From NCBI RefSeq assembly GCF_964204645.1, contig NC_134032.1, positions 14,874,275 through 14,938,274 of the forward strand: a stretch of 64,000 nucleotides of DNA, given 5' to 3'. The notes under the pieces were generated by a model. It ran no database searches, was not told where the DNA came from, and saw nothing but the letters and a program-made list of their open reading frames with translations. Shown one piece after another: positions 41,101 to 53,600 of this stretch. A program made the translations under genes and the position numbers. Position 1 is the first letter of the stretch; each line of letters begins with the position of its first letter. The stretch comes from Tubulanus polymorphus. Its lineage: Eukaryota; Nemertea; Palaeonemertea; Tubulaniformes; Tubulanidae.

Positions 41101-44100
41101 CTGACTGACTGACTGATTGACTGATTGATTGACTGATTGACTAGCTGTTTTACTGGCTGACTGACTGATTTAGTTGATCTATACTGGCTGACTGACTTAC
41201 CAGTAGACTGATTGACTGACTAGCTAATCGACTGACTGACCCCTCCCTCAGCATGTGGGGTTAGTCAATGACCGACCCCTCTCTCAGCCTGTTGGGGTGA
41301 GTCGATGACCGACCCGTCTCTCAGCCTGTTGGGGTGAGTCGATGACCGACCCGTCTCTCAGCCTGTTGGGGTGAGTCGATGACCGACCCGTCCCTCAGCC
41401 TGTTGGGGTGAATCGATGACCGACCCCTCCCTCAGTCTGTTGGGGTGAGTCGATGACCGACCCCTCCCTCAGTCTGTTGGGGTGAGTCGATGACCGACCC
41501 CTCCCTCAGTCTGTTGGGGTGAGTCGATGACCGACCCCTCCCTCAGTCTGTTGGGGTGAGTCGATGACCGACCCCTCCCTCAGTCTGTTGGGGTGAGTCG
41601 ATGACCGACCCCTCCCTCAGCCTGTTGGGGTGAGTCGATGACCGACCCGTCTCTCAGCCTGTTGGGGTGAGTCGATGACCAACCCCTCCCTCAGCATGTG
41701 GGGTTAGTCGATGACCAACCCATCCCTCAGTCTGTTGGGGTGAGTAGATGACCGACCCCTCCCTCAGTCTGTTGGGGTGAGTCGATGACCGACCCGTCTC
41801 TCAGCCTGTTGGAGTTGTTGTTGTTGTTGGAATAATTACCTATTGATTCAAAGTTATGCATGATATCGTCGACCCTGCTGTGTCCATTGTGTATTATACG
41901 TCTCGAGTATTCACAGTAATGTCGGCCATCTTCTTCTAGTTCTTTTATAAATCTGCGAATACCTGTAAAAAGTGAGGTATGAGAGTATAAACAAGAGGAG
42001 AGGTGTGGAGTGAGTGGAGAGAGGTAGAAAGAGGCGAGGGGAGGTGGAGGAGAGATGGAGGGGAAAGGTGAGAGGGTGAGAGGGGAGGGTAAGAGAAGTA
42101 AGGGAGAGGGGAAGAGTGAAGAGGTAAAGGAGAGGGGAGGAGAGAGTGAGGGGAGAGGAGGGAGTGAGAGAAGGGAGGGGAAGGGGTGAGAGAAGGGAGA
42201 GGGGAGAGAAGGGAGGGGAGAGAGGGTAGAGAAGGGAGGGGAGAGAGAAGGGAGAGGAGAGAGGGGAGAGGAGGGGAGAGAGAAGGGGGGAGAGAAGGGA
42301 GGGGAGAGAGAAGGGAGGGGAGAGAGAAGGGAGGGGAGAGAAGGGAGGGGAGAGAGAAGGGAGGGGGATAGGAGTGAGGGAAGGGAGAGGAGAAAGAAAG
42401 AAGGGGGAGAGAAGGGAGGGGAGAGAGAAGGGGAAGAGAAGGGAGGGGGATGGGAGTGAGAGAAGGGAGAGGGGAAAGAAAGAAGGGGGAGAGAAGGGGA
42501 AAATGTTAGATGGAGGCAGGAGTGATTCACTTACCAATAGTATGAGTGCGGCAAACTGATAAAATAACAATAGCGACCAGTAAATTCCAGAATAAAGCCG
42601 CGCACGAATACGCGGCTCGCGACGTGTATCTCAGGTGACAAATCCATCGATTCAGATTGACTTGTTCACACGTCTGCGCCGAGAACTCGTAACGATTGTG
42701 TACGAGATTCACCGCGATAAAAACCACGCCCAAAACCGCCACCAAATACGACGAGTTGATTTTGAATATCGTTTTCGCGTGCAATCGTACGCTTTGCAAC
42801 ATCATCTTATTGGTGAACAAACGAAACGCGAGGTGATTCGCGTAGACGCCCAACGCGCAATACGAACAAACGATACAGACCTGAACGCCACCTGTGATCA
42901 CGGTCGTCGACGTCCACTCCGTAATGATGTCGTAAACGTAGTACCAAGTCATCGTAACGGCGTGTAGGATCGAAAACGTCAACGTCGACATGAACAACAC
43001 GGTTCCGAACCACGGTCGATCGCCGGCGTGCAGACGGATTCCGAGACATTTCGCGATGATAAACCACGCCCAGTACGGCAGACGTTTCGATTGTTTTACG
43101 TTCGTTTTGTCGACGATCTCCGGCGTGATCGTGTCGCCGAGTTGATCGGTGATTTTGTAACTGTTCTCTCCGAAGTATAAAGCGGAGTCGGCTCGGTTCC
43201 GGCGACTGGAAAAAAATTAACAATATTTTTAAATATAGCAGCAAAGCAGCGATTACGGGTTTTCTGCTTTGCGCGAGTCTTCACATTCAAGCTTGAATAA
43301 ATCACAGAAAATGAATATAGCAGCTTGCTTCTGTCGTCCCAGTTTTTGTGAATATATCCTAAAAGTCATCTTCATACTGAATATGAGCTCAGCTCATATA
43401 AGATGACTATTATATGACTATTATTATTATTATAGAATATAGTTGTAACATTGAAATAAACTACACAAGCTCAGAGAAACAATTCTGGCTCATTTTTTTC
43501 ACTAGCTCAAGGAATACAGTATTCCTAAAGATGACTATTAGGATATAGTTGAAACGTTGAATAAACTACACTAGCTCAAGGAATACAGTATTCCTGAAGA
43601 TGACTATTAGGATTAAGTCGAAACGTTGAATAAACTACACTAGCTCAAGGAATACAGTATTCCTGAAGATGACTATTAGGATAAAGTCGAAACGTTGAAT
43701 AAACTACACTAGCTCAAGGAATACAGTATTCCTGAAGATGACTATTAGGATATAGTCGAAACGTTGAATAAACTACACTAGCTCAAGGAATACAGTATTC
43801 CTGAAGATGACTATTAGGATAAAGTCGAAACGTTGAATAAACTACACTAGCTCAAGGAATACAGTATTCCTGAAGATGACTATTAGGATATAGTCGAAAC
43901 GTTGAATAAACTACACTAGCTCAAGGAATACAGTATTCCCGAAGATGACTGAATAGTACACTAGCCCAAGGAAACATATCAGAACCTTTTTATTCTCAGT
44001 GTGGTATTTTATATATAATCTTTACAACACAACTCAAGAGTGCTTCATCAATGTTCAAAATAAAACAGGTTTGAGTAAACTGATACCTATATGACGTCGT

Positions 44101-46402
44101 GGTTAGACTGTGAAGATGGCTCGATGCCAATGAAGAGCCAAATGAGAACCCTCCATGAAAATTATTCACATTTTTCAATCTGATATGCTGCTGCTGGTGC
44201 TGCTGCTGCTGCTGCTGCTGATTCAATGACGACTTAGGAGACAAATAGTTCCGGAAATCGCCACTAGATGTCCGATGATTGAACTGATCCGGGAATGAAG
44301 AGCGTCGTTGACGAGCGGTACACGATGACGACCGCGGCAGCGGTTGTTCTTCGATTTCGTCGCCCCCGGTTTCCATCCTCTCGAAAAAAAAACAATGTCA
44401 CTCTTTTCAACCGCCTCAAACTTTCGTGCAAACAAAAACCTGATATAATATCCGATCATACAAGTTTGAATTCAACTGTAGATACAAAGTATTATTCACT
44501 TATGCAATCCGTAATTTGGGTCAAGTCGAACTCGTTATATCGCCTCTCTCATAAATTGACTGAATTCCTTTCTGTATTCAATTGTTCTCTTCTTGTTGAT
44601 TCTATGTCGAGGGTTACGTTTCATAAATATCATTATTGTCTCCATTGACGGCGAAGAATGTAAATCAACCTAAACGACTTGAAATAAACAATCCAACTCG
44701 TGAACATGTCCCGATTTATTTTTTGTATAATTCTCAAATGTTTAGATAGATCTGACATTCAGAAGTCCAGGGACTAAGACAGAGATTAATTAATCTAGAA
44801 CTCCAACCCAGGCAGCAGAGTTAAGAGATTTATTCCTCTCTCTCTTTTTGCATTCCTATTCGCCTGTATTGCTTGGAATTCCTGTATTATTCTTATGTGT
44901 CTCTGTATTCCTGTATTAATCCTGTGATGCTCTGTATTCCTGTATTAATCCTGTGATGCTCTGTATTCCTGTATTAATCCTGTGATGCTCTGTATTCCTG
45001 TATTATTCCTGTATTGCTTAGAATTCCTGGATTATTCTTATATTTCTCTGTATTCCTGTATTAATCCTGTGATGCTCTGTATTCCTGTATTAATCCTGTA
45101 TTGCTCTGTATTCCTGTATTATTCCTGTATTGCTTAGAATTCCTGGATTATTCTTATATTTCTCTGTATTCCTGTATTAATCCTGTGATGCTCTGTATTC
45201 CTGTATTAATCCTGTATTGCTCTGTATTCCTGTATTAATCCTGTGATGCTCTGTATTCCTGTATTAATCCTGTGATGCTCTGTGTTCCTGTATTAATCCT
45301 GTGATGCTCTGTATTCCTGTATTAATCCTGTGATGCTCTGTACTCCTGTATTAATCCTGTGATGCTCTGTATTCCTGTATTAATCCTGTATTCCTGTATT
45401 ATTCCTGTGATGCTCTGTATTCCTGTACTATTCTTATATTTCTCATATTCCTGTATTATTCCTCTGATATCTGTATTCCTCCTGTATTTTTGCTGTATTA
45501 CTCTGTATTTTTGCTGTATTACTGCTGAATCTATTTTGGACTCCTAAGAGCGTCCACTAAACCCATGCTGTAAGCGATGTGTACAGGGGTCACCATTCAA
45601 CATTAAACCTTATTTACAAATACTTATCCTTATCAGGTTCAATGGAGAGGTGTCTTTCTAGGTTCGATTCTTATCAGTCTACAGCTGATAAACTACATTC
45701 GAGATTGAGATCGCTTATCAACTTTCAATTACTTTCAAATTAACCGATTCAAAATAGGTCTTAAAAGACTAATTATCTTATGTAAATTGACTATGTTCAT
45801 TAGTAGTTTAATCAATTCTGATTAGCCTAATTATAGGCTGTTTTATATTGCCTTTAAAGTTATAAGGTTAAATCCTCAACCTGGATGACATCCGACATCA
45901 GCCTAATAACAATGAGAAACCATGGTAACAACTGATAAATTTCAAAATGTTCCCAGGGATTATTTTGTGCCCGCGTACATCAAATCGGTCACGGATTTCT
46001 CGTCGGCGTTAAATGATAAAATGTAGTTACTCACCGGAATGTAGTCCGACATGCGTAGGGGGCGTCTTCCATCCACGCGTTTCGTGCGACGTACGACGAG
46101 TTCACGTTACATCCACTAGGGGGCGCTACCACCGCCGCCGCCAGATTCGTCGTCATAGCAACCGGTGATTTACGTAGTAACACCGGAGTACCGGCTCCGG
46201 AACTCGGAGTCGACGACACCGGAGCCGGATTCAAAAACGGATGCGTTTGTCGCCGTAGTAACGATGGGGACGAGCCCGCTGTCGCTGATGATGTTTGTTG
46301 TAGTTGCGATGACGACGGCGGGGAACTGTTCACGATTATTGTTGCCGGTTGGGTCGGCAACAATGCAGCAGATGTTGTTGCCATGGCGTAAGAATTTTTC
46401 AC
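38192..46402 (-). CDS. Seven-transmembrane gustatory-receptor-like (GRL) protein
   Basis: Exons 46035-46402, 44087-44377, 42535-43205, 41840-41962, 40803-40994, 40110-40327, 39661-39762, 39245-39457, 38497-38535 and 38192-38293 join to 2319 nt, 772 aa, with consistent phases. Visible: a long Ser/Thr/Pro/Gln-rich N-terminus (1-260, polyQ near 165), helices at about 286-308, 321-343, 371-389 and 416-438, a cytoplasmic-type loop of about 230 residues (439-667) rich in Ser/Pro, then helices 668-688, 697-716 and 740-765. The segment MLRFFNQQPLQLTVFGFALN before the last helix resembles the insect gustatory receptor C-terminus (7tm_7), where Q-P.. T..G.F precedes TM7; the insect TYhhhhhQF end is absent. 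Known: insect GRs are ligand-gated channels; GR-like genes occur across invertebrates. Ligand and function unknown. The start could instead be the Met at 46384. Confidence 0.6.
38885..39215. repeat. Two tandem copies of a 170-bp GGGCC-ended element
   Basis: Both copies start GGGCCCGGTTTCATAGAC or GGGCCCCGTTTCATAGAC, contain ACCACCATAGT and GAGAAACCATGGTTATAACA, and end CATCTATGAAACCCAGCCCT. They lie in a receptor-gene intron; the second abuts the donor at 39244. A related piece is at 45860-45965. Confidence 0.7.
39850..40128 (-). repeat. 18-bp minisatellite at an exon-intron border
   Basis: On the minus strand about 15 units of GTCGGTAGCCCCAGACAG read GSPRQV/SSPKQV. In-frame CAG|GTCAGT donors occur in several units; I placed the splice at 40110/40109, the first match, which gives phase 0 into the next exon. 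Confidence 0.75.
40995..41835. repeat. (ACTG)n microsatellite and 37-bp minisatellite in receptor intron
   Basis: GACT/TGAC tetramers at 41025-41240, then about 14 units of 37 bp, GTGAGTCGATGACCGACCCC, CTCCCTCAGTCTGTTGGG (41240-41815). No coding signal. Confidence 0.85.
41990..42500 (+). repeat. Polypurine tract (GGGAGAGAAGGGAGG), about 500 bp
   Basis: Almost no pyrimidines on the plus strand for about 500 bp, in the receptor intron 41963-42534. Homopurine-homopyrimidine mirror repeats of this size can form triplex DNA. Frames on both strands are artefacts. Confidence 0.9.
43350..43985 (+). repeat. 69-bp tandem satellite carrying hammerhead motifs
   Basis: The marker CTAGCTCAAGG recurs at 43502, 43571, 43640, 43709, 43778, 43847 and 43916, exactly 69 bp apart. 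A more diverged unit precedes (43350-43500). Each unit contains a 44-nt hammerhead-type motif. Copies 3 to 6 alternate AAAGTC and TATAGTC, suggesting expansion by dimers. It lies in the receptor intron 43206-44086. Confidence 0.92.
43727..43770 (+). ncRNA. Best hammerhead-type copy in the 69-bp satellite
   Basis: TATTC (43727-31), CTGAAGA (43732-38), T, GACTAT (43740-45), loop TAGGAT, ATAGTC (43752-57), GAAA (43758-61), ACGT, T (43765), GAATA (43766-70). Stems I and II pair fully; the cleavage triplet would be GTT. Same 44-nt layout as 14766-14809 but different stem sequences. Confidence 0.7.
44378..46034. repeat. Receptor intron 1 with 29-bp minisatellite
   Basis: From 44850 to 45530, about 20 units of 29 bp, CTCTGTATTCCTGTATTAAT, CCTGTGATG (spacing 29 at 44901 and 44930). 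The remainder shows a GGATGACATCC / GGTAACAACTGA element (45860-45965) and nothing else. Confidence 0.85.
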
Positions 46403-47660
46403 CCCCTTTAGTGAAGGTTTTCATCAGTCAATGCGGAAGGGGGTGAAGCTTGGATTTGAGAGGGGGTTGAAAAATTGAAGAGGGAGGGGTTGGTCTAACT
46501 CTGAAACACCACCGATTTTTTTTCGGATGTCTTTTAAAGTTTTTAAGGGTCTCGTCTGCATTATTCGGTTGTTCGAACTCTTTTCGAATCGTTCGATCGT
46601 CGAAATAAAGCGCCAAAATTAGCGGAATCTGTCAAACTCATATTCAACTTTCGACGTTTTTTGTCGATAATTAGCGCGACTATGAGTGAAGACTCGTTGG
46701 TAATCAGCAGCGACCGGTTGCACTATGTATCGCCCTATACCGATATTTATTATTTTATAACTAACTAAGTTGTACAATATCTAAAGCAGATAAAACAGCC
46801 TTTGGTTACATGGAAATAAGAATATTTATGGCATTTATCCTCGAGAAATATTTTCAATCCATACACTTTATAGATACGAAATTTGCAGAATAAAATAAAC
46901 TTGAATTGAAATAAATTCAAATCAAATGTATTATTAGCTTCAAAGTCAAATTCAAGTTAACTTTATTGCTAAACCCGGAAGTGATGTAAGCGACTATAGG
47001 TAGCGCCACGTATCTTGTAAATTCGTGATGGTATATGCACGGAAATTTCCACAAACTTTGCCAACGAATATTTACTAATAATTGACCCTGTAAAATGATG
47101 ACATTGCGTTTAATCGTCAGAGGATTATCTGAATGAGGATTAACGGATTAAAGAGGTGAATATTTTTTAGCTCGATATTCATAATTTCGGGGCTTCGCAG
47201 CACGGTCCGTCATCATCCGCCATTCCCCTCCTCTCAGTCTCAGACTCCAGTCATGTCATTCTTCATTTCTCCCTCTCTTCTTAACCTGAAAATAAACATG
47301 AATTAATGTAGGTTCAGATAACAGCAATGCAACCATTATCATTGTGTGGGCTTTTTGAGGGGAGGGGTCCTGAATGAGAAGAGGAGGAACCATTGTAGAG
47401 AGAGGGTTGAAGAATGCTTGTCAGCCGAGGTGTCAGTAGATAGAAGTGTTGGTTCGGTAAGGGGGTAAGGGGCTATTGGGTTTTGGTAGGGAGGGGGTTC
47501 CTGGGTCCTGTCTTGAAAAACATATACAGGCTCTATTTACATTTTTCACGAACTTGTTCAACAAAGATCCATTTTTTCCCCTTGGGCCTTGAAAAAATTC
47601 AAAGTGAAACGTTTCAATTTTATTTGCCTTAAATTCAAACGCGTTTCGATTTCAGATAAA
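46403..47660. promoter_or_regulatory. Divergent intergenic region, receptor gene and DIDO1-like gene
   Basis: Head-to-head starts 1.26 kb apart. A retroelement-like tail (GAATTGAAATAAATTCAAAT) lies at 46895-46920. A CpG-containing block with GGCTTCGCAGCACGGTCCGT and CGCCATTCCCCTCC at 47190-47240 may be the DIDO1-like 5' exon, but I could not fix a donor. The coding exon follows an acceptor at 47654-47655, so a non-coding first exon is expected. Confidence 0.4.
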
Positions 47661-50600
47661 ATGTCTTCTTCGGACGATTGTTGTAATCTGGTTTCCTCGA
47701 CGACGCAGCCGTCTCCCCCGGCGACGGTTATCGATACGGTGACGACGTCCGTAGCGACAATGGATATTGCGTGTCCGGGAATGAGTCTTACGCCGGAGAC
47801 CGGTGAATTAGGAATACCTCTCGCGACGGAAGATGCCGGTATTTTAGGAGTGGATTTAGAGAATAAATTATCGGGTGATTTATTCGGTGAAACAAGTCAG
47901 AGCGCTCCGTCTGCTTTGCCGGACTGGAATCTGGACAGTATCGACGTTGATGTAAGTTTGATGATTTACTTATTTTCTCCAGGGAGAGGGGGGGTTAGGG
48001 AACTCAGGGGTTGGAATGGTTCAAGTGATACCAGTCCACTGGTAATCTTACCCAGAAATTTAATCCATTTCACCAACTTCCTCAATTAAACGACTAGATG
48101 AATAGACAACAATTTTCAGTGATTATTTTTCGAATTAACACTCTAAATTTAGTGGCAGCTTAGGTAATTTAAATCTCTGCACAAAAGCCCTATCCTTACC
48201 CAAACCACTTGCCCCAGAAAAATCCAACCACTTGCCTCAGCCCACCTGTTCCAGAAAACTCAAAACACTTGGCTCCAAAAATCTCAAAACTCTGCTCCAG
48301 AAAACCCAAAACCACTCCAAAAACCTCGGACCACTTGCTCCAGAAAACTCCAACCACCTGTTTCACACAATTCAAAGCACTTGGCTCCAGAAAACTCAAA
48401 AATCTGCGCCAGAAAACTCAAAACCATAGCTCCAAAATACTCAAAAGAAATGGCTCCAGAAAACAACAACAACTTGGCTTTAGAAAATATAAAATCAAAA
48501 CACTTCAGAAAAGTCAAGCCACCTGTTCCAGAAAAACTCCACAAAAACTCCTCAAGACCACCCAGCTCCAGAAAACCAAATCCATTTGGTTGCAGTTAGT
48601 GTTCTAGAGAAGCGATATAGACGGAATACGTTTTCTTATATTTCAGATGAAGAATGCATTTGCAGGAATGAGTGAAGATGATTTAAAACATTTAGACACG
48701 TTTCTGTGTTCGGACGAAGCGCGTAAATTATTACAAATCCCGGAACCGGATACATTCGGCGGTAGCGCCGGAACAACGTATCCTCCTGCGGGCGGCCTCT
48801 CTGACGTGCATGAACCGTACCAGGCGGCCGTCGATAAGTCGATAGAATACAGTCTGAACGAACTGTTAGCCGAGCATTCCCTCGATAACGTACCGGAAAC
48901 CGTCGCCATCGGCAACAGCTCGTCGGACGTAAACAGTCTCGATAAGATTCTCGATTCGTCGACGATGCAAAACGCGAGTTTGATTTTAAACGTAAGTCGG
49001 CGATGAATTTCAGCGATTTCTGACGAATGTTGTGGTGTGAAAAATGTGCGAAATTTACGCCAAAAACATATGTGAAATTTTGCTAAGTTTTGTTTGCACA
49101 AGGTGGCGCCACTGACCTGGAATACTTGGGGCGAATCAGAAAATTTCATGGAAAATTATGGGCAATTCGACAAATTTTACTAAAAAAAAACAAAAATCTC
49201 GGGGAATTCAGATAATATGCTGTTGATCGTGTTTTTTTTTTTTTTAATTAGTGATTTGATGAAAAATGAACGACTTGTTAGATTTTAACCCTAGAAATTT
49301 CTCTTGATTCACTCGGGGAATTTAACATTTTATACCATGGGTAAATCAGGGAAAACTCAGGTGACTTGAAGACGGGTGGAAAGTGGCGCCTCTCTCTTTC
49401 GGTTTCAGAAAATTTTGATCTGCTTTTTGTAGAATATTCTTTCTGTTTGAAGCTCGAAAATTAAATTGAAATAATAATCGATTTTCGTTACTTCAGGATT
49501 CGATTCAGGATGAATTCAACGACTTGGCCTCATCGTTCGAGATGAAAGAGGAAGAAAACGAAGTCGAAAAGAAGAACGAGAATGAAAACGATGATGACGC
49601 GCCGAACGATCTCGAGAAGAAATTCAACATTTCGCCGCGAAGGTAAAGATAATTATGCGGCTTATCATCTCATCACTCGGTGTAGAACTGAGTCCCGAGT
49701 ATTCTTGGGGTAATTGTACAACTGAGTCCCGAGTATTCTTGGGGTAATTGTACAACTGAGTCCCGAGTATTCTTGGGGTAATTGTAGAACTGAGTCCTGC
49801 GTATTCTTGGGGTAATTGTAGAACTGAGTCGCGAGTATTCTTGGGTTAATTGTAGAACTGAGTCCCAAGTATTCTTGGGTTAATTGTAGAACTGAGTCGC
49901 GAGTATTCTTGGGTTAATTGTAGAACTGAGTCGCGAGTATTCTTGGGTTAATTGTAGAACTGTGTCCTGAGTATTCTTGGGGTAATTGTAGAACTGAGTC
50001 GCGAGTATTCTTGGGGTAATTGTAGAACTGAGTCGCGAGTATTCTTGGGGTAATTGTAGAACTGTGTCCCGAGTATTCTTGGGGTAATTGTAGAACTGAG
50101 TCCCGAGTGTTCTTGGGGTAATTGTAGAACTGAGTCCCGAGTATTCTTGGGGTAATTGTAGAACTGAGTCCCGAGTATTCTTGGGGTAATTGTAGAACTG
50201 AGTCCCGAGTATTCTTGGGGTAATTGTAGAACTGAGTCCCGAGTATTCTTGGGGTAATTGTAGAACTGAGTCGCGAGTATTCTTGGAGTAATTGTAGAAC
50301 TGAGTCGCGAGTATTCTTGGGGTAACTCTGGAGTTAAGATGATTTTTTTTAAAATAGAAGCAGACTTTAAAATAATTGTAAAATATTTTCTTGCTCAGGC
50401 GATCGACTCGTGTAATCGAGCAGCAACAACGCGACCTGGCGGAGAAAATCCGTCAGGAAAATCTTCGCGAAGAACGTGAGGCTTTGGAGGCGATGAGACA
50501 AAAAGAGGAGGAAGAAGTAGCGGGAGAAGGAGGAAATACAGAAGGAGAAGGAGGGGTGAAAATAGAAGCGAAATTATCTCCTCGTAAATTAACACCTTCG

Positions 50601-53600
50601 TCGTCGTCGCCGGTTAAAACGCTTCCGTCTGCCGTTAATCGACCGAGCGGAAAATCAGCCGCGAAAAAAGGAAAAGGTTCCGGGAAAAAGGTAATTATTT
50701 CGATCCACGATTTTTCTTGAATGGAAATTCCGGATATTCCAGATTCATTACCAACGCGCCGGGTATATATTACTCAGGACCCGGTTCCACAATTGTGAGT
50801 TAGAATTAACTCTGAGTTAAATTAGTTCATTTTCAATTAGTTAACTCCGAGTTAAATCTTAACTCAGAACTGTGGAACTGGGTCCTGGGCGCCTCGTGCA
50901 CTTTTTCCCTCACTTCAAATTACAAGCGATATTCTTCAAATTTGGTATTCGTTCTATAATGGGGTCGGTTCAATTAGGTTTATGGTTCTGAATCATGCGT
51001 TTCTTATCTGTTTCTAGGAAAAAGGCGACGAACCGCGAAAAGGACGAAAAATAATGCCGTCCAGTGGTAACCGCGACGACGTCGACCGCGACCAACAGAG
51101 ACGCCACCACAGCGGGCCGGGACACGGCAATAAAAAACTGCCGGAAAAAGGCGAGAAAAAACCGTTGCAGCCTCACGAGAAAAAACCGCAACACGCTCGC
51201 AAGAAAATAGCTGAATTCGAACAACGGAAAAAAGAGAAAAAACATCCGTCGCCGTCGGATACGAAAAATATATTCAACGAGTTACAACAATCGAAAACGG
51301 AAATTCCTCACGAGGACAAAAATTTGGATAACGCGATCGAAAGTTCGAAAAAAATAATTACGGATTCCTCCGTCAATAGTGATATTAAAAAAACTGCTGA
51401 CGTCGTCACGGCGACGAGCGGAGGACGCGATCACGTGTCGGAGATCATCGTCAAAAACGAATCGGGAAAACAGAACTTCGTCGTACGCGACATGACCGTC
51501 GCCGATAGTAACGGCGGCCCGCCGAAACTTGTTAAACTCATTCAGTTAAAACACGTTAAAGTCTGTTTGAAAAAACTGGACGAACAATCGACCCGGGGTC
51601 GCTACAAAATCACATCATCGGATTACGAGAAACCGTCCGACGGCGAGGGTCGCTGCAAAATCAGATCGTCGGATTATGAGAAACCGTCTGATAGTGAGGG
51701 TCGCTGCAAAATCAGACCGTCGGATTACGAGAAACCGTCTGTTGTCGAAGGCGGTAAAAAGGCGTCTGCTCCCGGTGACATTAGTCCGTCTGCTAGTGTC
51801 GTTCTCGCTTCAAAAGATTCCAAATCTTCGGATAGTTTAAAATGTACAATTAAATTGAACAATTCGACACCAGGGGGAGCTAGTCGTAGTAGCTATAAAA
51901 GTAGTTCGTCGTTGAGTAAACGCGATAAAGACAGAGGAAGTTCGTCGAGGTCGTCGTCGTCGACGACGAAATCGAAATCGGATAATTCGTCGCGTCGTAA
52001 AGACTCGTCGAGTCATAGTCGTCATGGCGATGAACGCGATAAAAAACATTCCTCGGCAACGACGAAAAATCGGAAATCGTCGAACGACACGTCATCGTCG
52101 TCGTCGTCGAAATCTCGAACAAATAAACATTCGAAAAATACGGATTTAAAAGAGAAAACCTCCTCGCTTCCCTCCTCGTCCTCCTCGTCGCAGACGCTAC
52201 AAAAACCCGACGTTAAACAAGAATCAAGCGAAATCAGTTCCACGTCCGTTCAACCGGTCATAACCGGGGGCAACCATTTCGTCGTTGCCGGCGAGAACAA
52301 TGGCGGCGGCGACGAGGATGAGGTATACGATGAGGCGGATGTAGATGAAACTGAAGATGACGATCCGACGAAATTATGGTGTATCTGTAACCAGCCTCAT
52401 AATAACAAGTACGTCGTACTATCTCAGATATATCTGATATTTTAAAATTGAAAATTATCAATATCGAATGCATAGATATCAGAGTTTAGCGTTCATCTTA
52501 CCTCATCAGGGACTCGAACACCTGATAGCATCATTACACAGCTGAGGTCGAGTCTCACGATGGCATCAAATTCAAATCTCTTCGGAGGGAGGATGTTTCA
52601 GGCTTTGAATATGAAAATATTGCCAAATACCTTTTAAAAGGGGGAATTTCAGTATATCCGATATATCTAGGGTAATTTTGATATATGGTATGTGTGATTT
52701 CGATATATCCGATATATTGGGGGGGGGTAAATTTTGATATATCTGATTCGTGTAAGTTCAATATATCTGATAGGTAATATTGATATATCAGATAGGTGTA
52801 TCTGCTATATTTAGGAGTAATTTTGATATATGACATGTGTAATTTCAATATATCTGATATATCGGGTAATTTTGATATATGACATGTGTAATTTCAATAT
52901 ATCTGATATATTGGCTAATTTTGATATATGACAGGTGTAATTTCAATATATCTGATATATCTGGTAATTTTGATATATGACATGTGTAATTTCAATATAT
53001 CTGATATATCGGGTAATTTTGATATATGACATGTGTAATTTCAATATATCTGATATATCGGGTAATTTTGATATATGACATGTGTAATTTCAATATATCT
53101 GATATATTGGCTAATTTTGATATATGACAGGTGTAATTTCAATATATCTGATATATCTGGTAATTTTGATATATGACATGTGTAATTTCGATATATCTAG
53201 GGTAATGTTGATATATGGTATGTGTAATTTCGATATATCCGATTCATTTAGGTTTATGATCTGTTGCGACCGGTGTGATTTTTGGTACCACGCGAAATGC
53301 GTGAACATCAGCAAAAAACGTGGACAGGCGATGGACGCCAACAACGAAGAGTGGATCTGTCCCGTCTGCGTCGGTGAGCGTAGCAACCATTCTAGGCATT
53401 GTTGTCGTTGTCGATCGGCAACCGGTTTTGATATCGATTTTCCTGTTTCAGACAAAGAACGTAAAAATAACGAAGAACAGAAGCAACGTAAAACGGAGCA
53501 GATGCAGAAATTCACGGAACGCGTAAGAGATTTAATTATCAAACGATTCAGTTCCGGCAGTAACGAAAATTCATCTAAATCCTGCAGATTTAGTCAGATA

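Noticed and set aside
41727-42570. Proline/serine/leucine frames of 219-267 codons, and antisense Arg/Glu/Gly frames
   Set aside because: Produced by the purine tract in the receptor intron; splice sites at 42535 and 41962 remove it.
42635-42967. 110-codon plus-strand frame in the receptor exon region
   Set aside because: Antisense shadow of receptor exon 42535-43205, which encodes four hydrophobic helices in the minus frame.
48196-48607. Frames on both strands (PENSKTLAPK type)
   Set aside because: Diverged CCAGAAAACTCAAAAC repeat in an intron of the DIDO1-like gene; overlapping frames on both strands.
49670-50335. Regular array that might be taken for CRISPR
   Set aside because: No unique spacers between units, eukaryotic intron context, 34-bp head-to-tail minisatellite.
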